In this document: one piece after another, positions 32,004 through 39,451 of the stretch
Layout: each line of letters starts with the position of its first letter
How positions within the stretch are numbered: position 1 is the stretch's first letter
NCBI RefSeq assembly: GCF_046267875.1
Contig: NZ_CP176502.1
Coordinates: 1,674,001-1,738,000 of the forward strand
Source of the DNA: Mannheimia glucosida
Lineage (GTDB): Bacteria > Pseudomonadota > Gammaproteobacteria > Enterobacterales > Pasteurellaceae
Length of the DNA stretch: 64,000 nucleotides
Direction: 5' to 3'
The notes under the pieces: generated by a model
Told to the model about the DNA's origin: nothing
Databases searched by the model: none
The model's input: the letters and a program-made list of their open reading frames with translations, nothing else
Made by a program: the position numbers and the translations under genes

Positions 32004-33428
32004 ATGCGTTCTACATTCAAACTTACTCTTGCAGCTTTAGCTGTTTCTATTGTTTTAAGTGGCTGTAAATCTAGCCAAGGTCCATCTATTGTTGCAGACA
32101 GCCCTCCACCTAAGGAAATAACAGCTACTGATGGCAACGATAAAGAGAAAACCGATAACAAAGAGAAAAAGTCTGCGCAACCAAATAAATCCGATCCTCA
32201 ACCGGATAAACCTGCTAACGCAAAAGACCCAGTAAAACCTGATACGGAGACAAATAAACCAAGTAAAAAAGATAAAGAATATACACCACCTGCTACTGAA
32301 AAAATCGATAACTCATCAGTACAGCCGGATAAAATGGTGCCTAATCCTATCGAGAATAAGGAAAACGACAGTAATAAACCTAACCCCAAAGAAAGCGATA
32401 GCGATAATAATGACAAAGTCACTGAAGGCAATAAACCAAATACCCCAACAGAAACAGTAAATAAAGATAAAGAAGCTGAGAAAAGTAAAAAGGAGAATAA
32501 AGAGGACTCAAGCAATAATACTCCTAACATTAATTTTGACGGGGCAAAGCCTATAGATACAGATAGTAAAGGTAGCCCGTACCGAGTAATAAACCTAAAC
32601 CCGAGAAAAAGCGTAGTAAATGCAAGTGCTATGCAAAAAGTAGATTTCGACTCTTTTACGGATGAATCTGTTGAAAATTCACCATTTGTCAGTAGCGATA
32701 CTGAAAAAGAATACAATAATACACTTGTTTTTGGGCTTGGTGCCGGAGATAAAGATTCTTATTTTAAGAACTTAAATCAAAAAGGGGATAAACATTTAGG
32801 TATTCATCGTGGCACTTATGAAGATGAGAAAATAGAAGGTGATTCTCAAGCTATCAATTATCTTTATGTGAACCAACCGTATTCAAGCTATGGGGCATTA
32901 TTTACCAATGAAAACGATAGCCATCTATTTAGCGTGCATTTAGCGGCTGGGCAAAAAGGCGAGAATACCAGAGGTGATGCTTATGCAGAATATGGTGTAT
33001 TTAGCAATGAAGATAAATGGAATGAGAATTTAGTCGGTAATGCAACTTATAAAGGACAAACTATTGCCAGAGTGGTTCGCACCGAAGAAGGCAAACAAGT
33101 TGCAAGTTTGCCGCAATTTGACGGAGATGTAACCTTAAATTTAGATTTAGCTGAAAATTGGGAAGACAGCAAACTTAGCGGTCAAATCAACAGCAAAACG
33201 TTAGGTAAAATTTCCTTAAATGAAACGCAAATTACCCCAAGTTCTACTGTAAACAGTAACCTTAGCTTTGGTGAGGAAGCTACTGTAGAAGGTAATGATA
33301 GCTTTGAGGGCGAGTACCACGTGGAATTCACCGGACCAAACTTAGAAGATGCAGTCGGTGGCGTTGAGTTAGAAAATGAAGAGCTGAAATACAACGCCGT
33401 ATTCGGTGCGACTAAATCTGCCAACTAA
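32004..33428 (+). CDS. Surface lipoprotein, putative Slam substrate (TbpB-like C-terminal barrel)
   Basis: A 474-residue lipoprotein: signal with lipobox LSGC (lipidated Cys21), then a long low-complexity Lys/Asp/Asn/Pro-rich tether (about 25-190) and a C-terminal domain of short beta strands rich in Gly/Asn (GDVTLNLDLAENWEDSKLSG; GKISLNETQI; FEGEYHVEFTGPNLEDAVGG). This tether-plus-barrel layout and the adjacent Slam gene are typical of surface lipoproteins related to TbpB, fHbp or haemophilin. Neighbouring znuD suggests it may bind zinc, a zinc-carrying host protein or haem. No specific family recognised; ligand unknown. The gene is divergent from znuD and 53 bp upstream of slam. Confidence 0.75.
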   Translation: MRSTFKLTLAALAVSIVLSGCKSSQGPSIVADSPPPKEITATDGNDKEKTDNKEKKSAQPNKSDPQPDKPANAKDPVKPDTETNKPSKKDKEYTPPATEKIDNSSVQPDKMVPNPIENKENDSNKPNPKESDSDNNDKVTEGNKPNTPTETVNKDKEAEKSKKENKEDSSNNTPNINFDGAKPIDTDSKGSPYRVINLNPRKSVVNASAMQKVDFDSFTDESVENSPFVSSDTEKEYNNTLVFGLGAGDKDSYFKNLNQKGDKHLGIHRGTYEDEKIEGDSQAINYLYVNQPYSSYGALFTNENDSHLFSVHLAAGQKGENTRGDAYAEYGVFSNEDKWNENLVGNATYKGQTIARVVRTEEGKQVASLPQFDGDVTLNLDLAENWEDSKLSGQINSKTLGKISLNETQITPSSTVNSNLSFGEEATVEGNDSFEGEYHVEFTGPNLEDAVGGVELENEELKYNAVFGATKSAN

Positions 33429-33481
33429 TCTTTTATTTCTGATAAGGGCTGGCAACAGCCTTTTATTTTTAAGGACAAAAA

Positions 33482-34894
33482 ATGAAAAAAATTGCATTAC
33501 TGGCATTTTTCCCAACACTACTCTTTGCCCGAGATCCGAATACGACACCTGCTCATCTTGAGCATACAGCACAGCCAACTACAACCCCCCAAAGGATCAA
33601 GATCGAAAAATCAGTGCCTATTTTTAACGAAACTGAATTACGTGCTAATCAATTATTGACCGAAAAGCTACTTATCCAAGCTATTTATAGTCGTAGGCTT
33701 GCTAACATGGAAAAATTAACTGCGATTTATCGGGATTTTACCCACATTGACCCGGTTTTATTGCGTTATGCACAAGGTAAAATTGCTCTACTTAAAGGTA
33801 ATTACCCGAAAGCCATTAATGACTTTCAAACCATTCTCGCTAAACAGCCAAACCTAAACACGGTACGCATTGAGCTAGCGATTGCTCTATTGTACGATCA
33901 GCAACTTAATCAAGCCAAAGCACAATTTGAACAAGCCAAAAAAGCCGAACATCTACCGCCTAAAGTTCACGCATTAATTGAGCAATATCAGCAACATCTG
34001 GCTAAAAAACAGGAATGGAAATTCAGTTTCTCAGCCAATTATGTACGAGACGGCAATATTAATCGAACCTCGAAACAACCGAACATTGAACAAACCGGTT
34101 ATGTAAAACAACCTAATTTGCTGCCCCAAACCGCACATGGCGTTCAGTACTCGTTTGGATTACAGAGAGATTTCAACCTGTTTGGCTCGCACTATGTGAG
34201 TTTTGATAATCAAACCCAAGGCGAACTTTATTGGGATAACCACGATTATGATGAAATCACTAATCGTACCTTGCTTGGCTACGCTTACAAAAAATCCGAC
34301 CAAACCACCCGCTTGTTACCGTTTTATGAAAAACGCTGGAAACATCACCGTTCGGAACGCTGGACAAACGGAATTCGACTTGAACACGCACAATGGTTTT
34401 CACCGCATTGGCAACTCGCCACCGCATTGGAATACGGCAAAAAACGTTATTTTGATTTGCCGATTTATAACGGCAGCTACAAACTTGCCTCTGCCACATT
34501 GCTTTGGTTACGCAATCCACAACAATTTTTCTTTGTCGGCACTGATTTCAATCGAGACAAAACTCAGTTAAAACAATATAGCTCCGACACCAAAGCAATA
34601 CGCTTCGGCTGGCAACGAGAATGGAAAATGCTTGAACTTTCCAGTCGCCTCACGCTTGGCTATACCGATAGACGCTATAAAGACATTGCAACATTGGGCG
34701 GAAAACTCAATCTTGGCAAAATCCGCCACGACCGTGTACAAAGTGCCAACCTTACCCTTTGGAAACGCGACTGGCACTGGCTTGGGTTAACCCCGAAACT
34801 ACAATTTGCCTACGCTAAACACCGTAGCAACCTACCAAGCCTCTATGCTTACACCGATAAAAACATCAATTTAATTATTGAAAGTCGGTTCTAG
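33482..34894 (+). CDS. slam: Slam: surface lipoprotein assembly modulator (DUF560)
   Basis: Outer-membrane protein that moves specific lipoproteins to the cell surface. The 470 residues have a signal peptide (MKKIALLAFFPTLLFA), a periplasmic helical TPR-like domain (about 60-170; NYPKAINDFQTILAKQPNLN then VRIELAIALLYDQQLNQA), and a C-terminal beta barrel (about 175-470) ending in ESRF with terminal Phe. The KAINDFQTIL/TPR plus DUF560 barrel arrangement is characteristic. It follows the lipoprotein gene in the same transcript, identifying that lipoprotein as its likely client. Ends at a paired-uptake-signal terminator. Confidence 0.88.
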   Translation: MKKIALLAFFPTLLFARDPNTTPAHLEHTAQPTTTPQRIKIEKSVPIFNETELRANQLLTEKLLIQAIYSRRLANMEKLTAIYRDFTHIDPVLLRYAQGKIALLKGNYPKAINDFQTILAKQPNLNTVRIELAIALLYDQQLNQAKAQFEQAKKAEHLPPKVHALIEQYQQHLAKKQEWKFSFSANYVRDGNINRTSKQPNIEQTGYVKQPNLLPQTAHGVQYSFGLQRDFNLFGSHYVSFDNQTQGELYWDNHDYDEITNRTLLGYAYKKSDQTTRLLPFYEKRWKHHRSERWTNGIRLEHAQWFSPHWQLATALEYGKKRYFDLPIYNGSYKLASATLLWLRNPQQFFFVGTDFNRDKTQLKQYSSDTKAIRFGWQREWKMLELSSRLTLGYTDRRYKDIATLGGKLNLGKIRHDRVQSANLTLWKRDWHWLGLTPKLQFAYAKHRSNLPSLYAYTDKNINLIIESRF

Positions 34895-34907
34895 CTCCAT
34901 AAAAACA

Positions 34908-34973
34908 ACAAGCGGTTAAAATGCCTAGAAATTTTGCAAATTGCAAAAAAATGTAGAAAGTTTAACCGCTTGT
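34908..34973. terminator. Bidirectional terminator after slam
   Basis: ACAAGCGGTTAAA (34908-34920) and TTTAACCGCTTGT (34961-34973) are perfect inverted arms on uptake signals, with an inner GCAAATTGC dyad. It ends the slam transcript and the minus-strand CDI remnants. Confidence 0.6.
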
Positions 34974-35085
34974 ATCTATACTGCAGCTTCTTTTCCTTCA
35001 GTATAAATAATATACCACCGTTGCAACAATAATGGCTGCTCCCGGTCATCACCTTGAACTGAAAATTGCTCAAGGTGGATATGAC

Positions 35086-35832
35086 TATCGCAGCCGCTTC
35101 CACCGCACCCAGTAATGCGTGGGCAGGTTAGCTTGGGAGGCGTCTTCGGTGTACTTTTTGATTTCTGCATTTAAGTATGGCGAAGCTAAACCCACTGCCG
35201 CTTGCCCCACGTCTTGTGTGGCTAAGCCTTGCAAGACTTTGGATTAGCCAATGCTTCGCAATCGTTACTATCGTTTCATCAAAGTGCTGAACTACCTCTA
35301 TCGCACCTTCTATACCTTCAATTAAGGCTTTTGCCATTACCACTATCGTTTGTTTTCGCTCTTCTGAAGGGTGAAGGTCATCAAAGAAATTATTCTCCAC
35401 CGCATTTTTCCCTATTCCCAGCCCTGTTTTCACTGCTTGAGCTGTAGATAACGAGCTACCTGAACTGGAGGCTAAACCACCAGCCAACCCAGCCGCAACT
35501 TGGCTTAGCTCCGATACCGTCCGTTTTTCCGCTTCCGTCAGGTTTTCAGGCTCTTTGCCGAAGAGATTTTGAGAGATGATATTTGCACTCACTTCACCTG
35601 TCACCGCTGCAACCGCTCCTGCACCAGCCTTACCACCTTGTGCATAGGCCTCCACCGCTCCCCAAAGGGCGTGAGCTATCAGGTTCGCTTCTGTATTACC
35701 CTCTGTTGCCTGTTTGATTTCTGTGTTGATATAAGGCGAAATCGCTCCAGTTACTACCCCTGCCGTTGGGCTACCGCCTAACGCTAACCCTACTGCATTG
35801 GTTACAGCATCAACGCCTTGTCGGTAAGCCCC
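35086..35832 (-). pseudogene. Decayed orphan CdiA C-terminal module (terminal one)
   Basis: From the repeat edge it reads GAYRQGVDAVTNAVGLALGG... through the PT-VENN pre-toxin domain to GIGKNAVENN (VENN codons at 35389-35400), nearly identical to CdiA. The following toxin region starts FFDDLHPSEERKQTIVVMAK. After about 50 codons the frame shifts: another frame continues QGLATQDVGQAAVGLASPYLNA, a known pre-toxin-like sequence, and a second shift follows near LGAVEAAA. There is no intact toxin or immunity gene after it. It is read as a broken remnant, last of the module array. Confidence 0.75.
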
Positions 35833-35966
35833 CGATGGTGCGAGCGTCCTCGCTCGTACCAAAACAAGCGGTTGATTTACCTCGAAAATTTGCAAAATAT
35901 TCAACATAATTAACTGCTTGTAACTTATATTAAATAGCACTAATGTGAATTCTAGTGCTATCGGGG
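35829..35966. repeat. CDI module-boundary repeat A
   Basis: About 138 bp with ends CCCCCGAT and ATCGGGG. It contains a GAGCGTCCTCGCTC dyad, an inverted uptake-signal pair (one arm mutated to ACTGCTTGT) and TTATATTAAATAGCACTA. Repeats B and C share this sequence; D shares the ends and hairpin design. Confidence 0.75.
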
Positions 35967-35986
35967 TACTTATCTAGTTAACTTTA

Positions 35987-36200
35987 TTATTTAACATTAA
36001 ATTTATTTGATATAAATTTTTTTACACATAACCCTATAAACAAAGGGATTGCAAACGATAAAATATCATTTAAAGCGTCTTCAGCCCAATAAAAATCACT
36101 ATAATTCCAATATATATATAAATATCGCTATATGCTTTAATGATGCAACAAAGAATGTCGCTAAAAATAACACAGCTAAATAAATTACTTTCTTTATCAT
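35987..36200 (-). pseudogene. Candidate two-helix immunity gene, frame broken in a TA repeat
   Basis: The ATG overlaps the stop of the upstream toxin module by 4 bases (ATGA). The frame runs MIKKVIYLAVLFLATFFVAS.. and stops after 33 codons at 36099. In another frame the sequence continues WNYSDFYWAEDALND, then a second hydrophobic helix (ILSFAIPLFIGLCV) and ends at 35987. The shift falls at the alternating AT tract 36110-36120. One extra TA unit would give a 71-residue protein with two membrane helices, similar in size and layout to the immunity candidate behind cdiA. Either decay, or phase variation by slippage. Confidence 0.6.
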
Positions 36201-37147
36201 TTTGTCAACCCCTTGTTATCTAGGAGTTTTTTCAGTTCTTCATAATTTTTTACCCTATTATCAAAATCTCCACCATATTCTCCCATAGCTCCCCCAACAA
36301 TATTCCCGAGAGCTGAATCTTTCATACTAAATGGCTTGTTAATTACAGGAGAAATTACTGCTCCAAAATAATCGTTACCTAAACTATTTCCACTTGGATC
36401 TTTTGATAAGCTCGTTACTGTACTAATCCCAAGATTGATTCGTATCTGATTTCCAACAGATTGATTCCTTGTTAAAGCTCCTGAACCAAATGCTCCTATT
36501 GCCTCATAAGGATTAATCTCTTGCCCTGTAGAAACTTTATAACCGGAATGAACCCCTAATGCTATTGTTCCATCTGTAACCATTCCCGCCGCATTTGGAT
36601 ATTTAACTGCAAATTCGCCTATTTTATTGACAGCTTTCTGTGCAGCAGAGGAAACACCTTTAGCTACATTGCTAGAATATTGCACACCTTTTATAACTAA
36701 ACTATTCCCCCCTGTTCCTACAACAGAAACCCCAGTATTCAAAGATTCGCTCAAACGTCCTTGGACACTTCCCGAGTAGTTATATACTTTCTGTGCTTCA
36801 AGTTTTAAATCAGAATAATCAGGTTTCATTACTGATGAATTAGCCGGAGTATTTAACAATTGTATTTGTTGCGGAATATTTCCATATTCTTTTACCCATT
36901 TTAACAGTAAATCTCTCCCTTCTTGCGATAGGCTTTCCGGCTGAGTTTTATAAATATGCAATAATCTATCTGAAACTTTATCTTTCTCTAATAAATGTTG
37001 CACTCTAATAGATTCTTCTTGAGTCAGGATTTTTTTCTTCATTAACCGTTCAAGTTCTGCATATTCAGATTGTGATAAGAAATTATTCTCCACCGCATTT
37101 TTCCCTATTCCCCGATAGTACGAGCGTCCTCGTTTGTACCAAAACAA
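36197..37147 (-). CDS. Orphan CdiA C-terminal toxin module, membrane-acting type suspected
   Basis: The frame begins inside boundary repeat B and enters CdiA homology at GIGKNAVENN (VENN at 37082-37093), so the pre-toxin domain before VENN is almost absent. About 290 residues follow: a charged helical segment (FLSQSEYAELERLMKKKIL) and then Gly/Ala/Ser-rich stretches such as VTDGTIALGVHSGYKVSTGQ and NIVGGAMGEYGGDF, without nuclease motifs. The gly-rich, weakly hydrophobic end and the small two-helix membrane protein following it suggest a pore-forming or ionophore class. It has no normal start or export signal, so it would matter only after recombination into cdiA. Confidence 0.6.
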   Translation of the reverse strand: MFWYKRGRSYYRGIGKNAVENNFLSQSEYAELERLMKKKILTQEESIRVQHLLEKDKVSDRLLHIYKTQPESLSQEGRDLLLKWVKEYGNIPQQIQLLNTPANSSVMKPDYSDLKLEAQKVYNYSGSVQGRLSESLNTGVSVVGTGGNSLVIKGVQYSSNVAKGVSSAAQKAVNKIGEFAVKYPNAAGMVTDGTIALGVHSGYKVSTGQEINPYEAIGAFGSGALTRNQSVGNQIRINLGISTVTSLSKDPSGNSLGNDYFGAVISPVINKPFSMKDSALGNIVGGAMGEYGGDFDNRVKNYEELKKLLDNKGLTK

Positions 37148-37225
37148 GCGGTTGATTTACTTCTAAAATTTGCAAAATACTCAACATAATTAACCGCTTG
37201 TAACTTATATTAAATAGCACTAGTG
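37110..37225. repeat. CDI module-boundary repeat B
   Basis: CCCCGATAGTACGAGCGTCC... then an uptake-signal inverted pair (ACAAGCGGT at 37144; ACCGCTTGT at 37193) and TTATATTAAATAGCACTAGTG. Slightly degenerate relative to C. Its end encodes the last residues of the SUKH-like immunity protein. Confidence 0.7.
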
Positions 37226-37827
37226 TGGGTAATAGAACTATCTAAGGAATTTAGATTATATAACTCATCTAACTTCACCTGCATACCATCACTATATTCG
37301 CTGATAGTTTTGCAAAATTTAATTTTTATTTTTATTCCCTCATATCTAGGATAGGCTACTAAATTTTCGTTTGAATACTCGCCGCCTAGTGAAAACGGAA
37401 TTATAGGCATAAGAATATTATTTATATCCAACACATTATTATATTTCATCCAGTCCTTAGCTAATTCATATCCAGTATAATAATTATATTTTGATAATAA
37501 TGTATAAGAAAATTCTTCTATTCCCTTCCCCATAAACTCTAACTCATCAAGTTCAAAGTCATACTTATGAAAATCATCACCTTTGATGCAAAATCCCTCA
37601 CCTAAAGCATTATCACCAAAAAATATAAGTCCTATGCTCAATTCTAACTTAATTAAGTTATTAATATTAAGTAGGGTTTCTATATCATAAATACGGAAAG
37701 TACCTTCAAATGCTACAAAACCATTTTTTTCTCTATATAGTTTTTTTAACTCAACTGGCAAATCTACATTCCTTATACTATTGATAGATTCACTTGATAT
37801 ACTGATTAATTTATTGAAGTACTTCAC
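37210..37827 (-). CDS. SUKH-like (SMI1/KNR4) immunity protein candidate
   Basis: A 205-residue acidic cytoplasmic protein. LPVELKKLYREKNGFVAFEGTFRIYD resembles the start of the SUKH immunity fold, and GDNALGEGFCIK fits the later strand. The start chosen is GTG at 37827: AAGGAG, which overlaps the end of the NucA/NucB reading frame, lies seven bases upstream. A longer frame from 37866 would begin inside the nuclease gene. Directly following the DNase module, it is the expected inhibitor. Its last residues are encoded by repeat B. Family assignment is moderate; unlike the toxin it remains intact. Confidence 0.6.
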   Translation of the reverse strand: MKYFNKLISISSESINSIRNVDLPVELKKLYREKNGFVAFEGTFRIYDIETLLNINNLIKLELSIGLIFFGDNALGEGFCIKGDDFHKYDFELDELEFMGKGIEEFSYTLLSKYNYYTGYELAKDWMKYNNVLDINNILMPIIPFSLGGEYSNENLVAYPRYEGIKIKIKFCKTISEYSDGMQVKLDELYNLNSLDSSITHTSAI

Positions 37828-37831
37828 AAGT

Positions 37832-38226
37832 TCACTCCTTAATTTCAATTTTGACTTTATCACCATCAGAATACTGCTTACACTGATGCCCTATACAACT
37901 ACCAGCACCTCTATTATCTTTTGGGGAGATATATCTCACTGATGCTCCTTTACCACCTTCTTTAAACATAGCAGGAGGATACTCATCTCGATCATAGCCT
38001 GCTTTACTTGGAGTATCCATTAATGCCTCTTTTCTCCGTTGAGATGCACCTTTTCGATCAATTGTTAAAACTGCTGGCTTACCTTGACCAATTGAATCTT
38101 CTATATGGGAAACGGTTTCTGGATATTTAGATCTTGATACAGAAACTGTTCCAAGCGGTCATCATCATTTTTATTCATAATGCCGTGAGCGTACATGCTG
38201 GCTAGTTGTTCATTTTCTATATTCAT
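37832..38226 (-). pseudogene. NucA/NucB-type DNase toxin, orphan and frameshifted
   Basis: The C-terminal part is a clear NucA/NucB deoxyribonuclease: SKYPETVSHIEDSIGQGKPA, VLTIDRKGASQRRKEAL, AGYDRDEYPPAMFKEGG and SPKDNRGAGS. The frame is open from about 38163 but has no start except an internal ATG (38020). An ATG at 38226 gives MNIENEQLASMYAHGIMNKNDDDRL, a typical CdiA linker, in another frame. A single-base indel near 38140-38165 would join them. So this is a broken orphan toxin, once coupled to the preceding lipoprotein gene by overlap. The downstream SUKH-like gene is its likely immunity. Confidence 0.75.
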
Positions 38227-38560
38227 TATATCGATCACAAATTTCTCTAAATTTATAACAGTATTTATAACTGGCATTAAATATAAAACCTTTTCTTCTT
38301 AAACAAGAAGCATATATTTTTTCTGATTTTGCCCGATTATCCTCTCCTACTACCCTTGGTAGTCCTGATATATTTTTAATCTCAAATCCTTCAAGGGACT
38401 TATTAAAGCAATCCATATCAATATCTCTATTTAAAGGTTGCTTGGTATTTTTATGTATCCAAATATCTTCATCCCAATACGAGGAATATGACGGCATTAA
38501 CTCCCAAAATAAACATCCAGTCAGAACTAAGGAGGCTAATAAACAAGTAAACAATCTCAT
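38210..38560 (-). CDS. Small lipoprotein, candidate immunity for the preceding toxin fragment
   Basis: A 116-residue lipoprotein with signal MRLFTCLLASLVLTGC (lipobox LTGC, Cys16). The mature part is polar and has paired cysteines (CFNKS, CLRRKG, YCYKF, ICDRY). Its start overlaps the stop of the upstream fragment by 4 bases (ATGA), the usual toxin-immunity coupling. A lipoprotein inhibitor would suit a toxin acting in the periplasm or on envelope components. No family recognised. Confidence 0.6.
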   Translation of the reverse strand: MRLFTCLLASLVLTGCLFWELMPSYSSYWDEDIWIHKNTKQPLNRDIDMDCFNKSLEGFEIKNISGLPRVVGEDNRAKSEKIYASCLRRKGFIFNASYKYCYKFREICDRYNEYRK

Positions 38561-38958
38561 TTATTCACCTCATTTACTTTATTAAATTCTCTAATACCAC
38601 TATTCGGATACACTTTGTTTAAAGTATCTTCTGCTTTTTCCCATTGTTTTCTTTCCTTGTTATCTTTTTTGTCATAAACATACTTCAAATTATTTATATT
38701 CTGATTAGCTTCTGAATGTGCTTGACCGAATGACAACCCTGCTACTTGTTTAGCATTAGGATTATTTCCGATAAATAGTCCTCCAAAGCCTGAATAGACA
38801 ACATCTCCTTTCACACCGTGATATTCGGTATTCACACTGCCAAATAGCTCTTTCGCTTGTTTGTCTATTTCTTCAGACGGATAAGAACCACCTAAATGCA
38901 AGAAATTAATCTTCGTGTTCTTATATTCATTTCCAATATACTCCGACCAATTCAACAT
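38557..38958 (-). CDS. Orphan toxin C-terminal fragment of unknown activity
   Basis: A 133-residue frame starting 20 bp after boundary repeat C, without a VENN or pre-toxin domain: MLNWSEYIGNEYKNTKINFL.. then LGGSYPSEEIDKQAKELFG, GDVVYSGFGGLFIGNNPNA and SFGQAHSEANQNINNL. It looks like the C-terminal part of a larger enzyme-like domain (LGGSYPS could belong to a hydrolase fold) but I cannot name it. The overlap with a lipoprotein gene supports a toxin-immunity pair. Probably a truncated silent cassette. Confidence 0.5.
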   Translation of the reverse strand: MLNWSEYIGNEYKNTKINFLHLGGSYPSEEIDKQAKELFGSVNTEYHGVKGDVVYSGFGGLFIGNNPNAKQVAGLSFGQAHSEANQNINNLKYVYDKKDNKERKQWEKAEDTLNKVYPNSGIREFNKVNEVNK

Positions 38959-38977
38959 ATTTTTATTGCCCGAAACA

Positions 38978-39111
38978 CCCCGATGGTGCGAGCGTCCTCG
39001 CTCGTACCAAGAAAAGCGGTTGATTTACTGCTAAAATTTGCAAAATACTTCACATGATTAACCGCTTGTAACTTATATTAAATAGCACTAGCGTGGACGC
39101 TAGCGCTATCG
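38978..39111. repeat. CDI module-boundary repeat C
   Basis: CCCCGAT end; hairpin GGTGCGAGCG-TCCT-CGCTCGTACC; an uptake-signal-like inverted pair (AAGCGGTTGAT and ATTAACCGCTTGT); TTATATTAAATAGCACTA; a dyad centred on CTAGCGTGGACGCTAG; and a final CTATCG. The best preserved copy. Confidence 0.78.
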
Positions 39112-39121
39112 TGGCTCGTAT

Positions 39122-39451
39122 CTAAATTAATGATTGAGGTTGATATTCAAACTTTGTCTTTATTTCATTATTTTCAAACAACAAAATAAATTTAGTCCAT
39201 TCACCACCCGTATGTTTAAACATGGTGATTTTTAACTGTTCACTTAGCTCCTCCAGCAAATCACTATCAACATACTTAAAATCATTCTGCAATACTATAG
39301 AATTATTTAATTTATAAATTAACCCCATACTAACCCAACCTTCATCTTTATTTAACACATACTCATACTCAAATGAATTATATTTATACTTATCCATTTT
39401 CATAACAGACTCATATATTCTATTGATAATTTTAACTTCTTCATTGATCAT
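39122..39451 (-). CDS. Immunity protein candidate (YezG/DUF600-like)
   Basis: A 109-residue acidic protein: MINEEVKIINRIYESVMKMD, then NKDEGWVSMGLIYKL, YVDSDLLEELSEQLKITMFK and EWTKFILLFENNEIKTKFEY. The last block resembles the C-terminus of YezG/DUF600 immunity proteins, which pair with nuclease toxins. Its start overlaps the endonuclease module's stop by 4 bases (ATGA). Family placement is tentative; the immunity role follows from position. Confidence 0.6.
   Translation of the reverse strand: MINEEVKIINRIYESVMKMDKYKYNSFEYEYVLNKDEGWVSMGLIYKLNNSIVLQNDFKYVDSDLLEELSEQLKITMFKHTGGEWTKFILLFENNEIKTKFEYQPQSLI

Noticed and set aside
32198..32716. 172-codon frame antisense to the lipoprotein tether
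   Set aside because: A by-product of the Lys/Asp/Asn-rich low-complexity coding strand; gives a Leu/Ser-rich composition with no family signature.
34891..35103. 70-codon minus-strand frame after slam
   Set aside because: Starts in the CDI remnant (MEAAAIVIS) and runs through the terminator; a leftover of the decayed module, not a gene.
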